This document shows, piece by piece, positions 63,936 through 64,000 of a stretch of DNA of 64,000 nucleotides. Both the position numbers and the translations under genes were made by a program. Position 1 is the first letter of the stretch. Every line of letters starts with the position of its first letter. The notes below the pieces were generated by a model. That model did no database searches. It was not told where the DNA came from and saw nothing but the letters and a program-made list of their open reading frames with translations. This DNA comes from Acheta domesticus (taxonomy: Eukaryota > Arthropoda > Insecta > Orthoptera > Gryllidae), in NCBI GenBank assembly GCA_031308135.1, contig JAHLJT010002990.1:1-64000 (forward strand), read 5' to 3'.

Positions 63936-64000
63936 TTAAGTACTACACCATAGCGATAGAAATTGTAGCGCTACATAGTAATATACCGTGTTAGATATGA

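Overview
The window is eukaryotic and reads as an insect genome, probably one with a large, repeat-rich genome. The reasons are exons joined by GT-AG splice sites, odorant/ionotropic-type receptor (IR) genes of the arthropod kind, mariner, piggyBac, P-element-like and BEL/Pao transposons, tRNA-derived SINEs and C2H2 zinc-finger exons. A polyneopteran (cockroach, termite, stick insect, cricket) would fit, but that is inference. Nothing bacterial is present: no operons and no CRISPR.

Left half (about 3.3-37 kb): two tandem plus-strand paralogues of a divergent ionotropic receptor, each with six exons and matching splice phases. Copy 1 is compact (4002-9872). Copy 2 is spread over 25 kb (12160-36975) because transposons have filled its introns: a nearly complete BEL/Pao retrotransposon (13889-21901, minus strand) in intron 2, a pogo-type MITE, a SINE and a LINE fragment in intron 3, and a piggyBac MITE and a non-LTR retrotransposon in intron 5. 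The GC-rich tracts of the two copies are almost identical, while neighbouring exons have diverged strongly. Both copies carry small frameshifts, so either both are pseudogenes or the assembly has single-base indel errors. The BEL element shows the same type of error.

Middle (37-42.6 kb): AT-rich repeat-dominated DNA with a TIR element, a SINE, diverged tandem repeats and a dispersed repeat family that occurs at least five times.

Right half (42.6-64 kb): a segmental duplication (42601-44783 and 55141-57650) carries two copies of a C2H2 zinc-finger 3' exon on the minus strand. Between the copies lies a mariner (44874-50262) that holds both a P-element-like insertion encoding a THAP domain (45242-46992) and a 2.3-kb minisatellite of 34-bp units (47001-49336). 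A second, minus-strand mariner (52431-55196) is interrupted by a 1.9-kb transposon with 6-bp target duplications that I can only partly classify. A degenerate piggyBac (61595-63935) and a possible solo LTR lie at the far right.

I found no convincing new biological system. The most unusual structures are a seven-copy tandem duplication of a 3' splice-site region in IR copy 1, the patchwork identity of the IR paralogues, and the nested mariner/P/minisatellite locus. No database search was run; family names rest on motif recognition.
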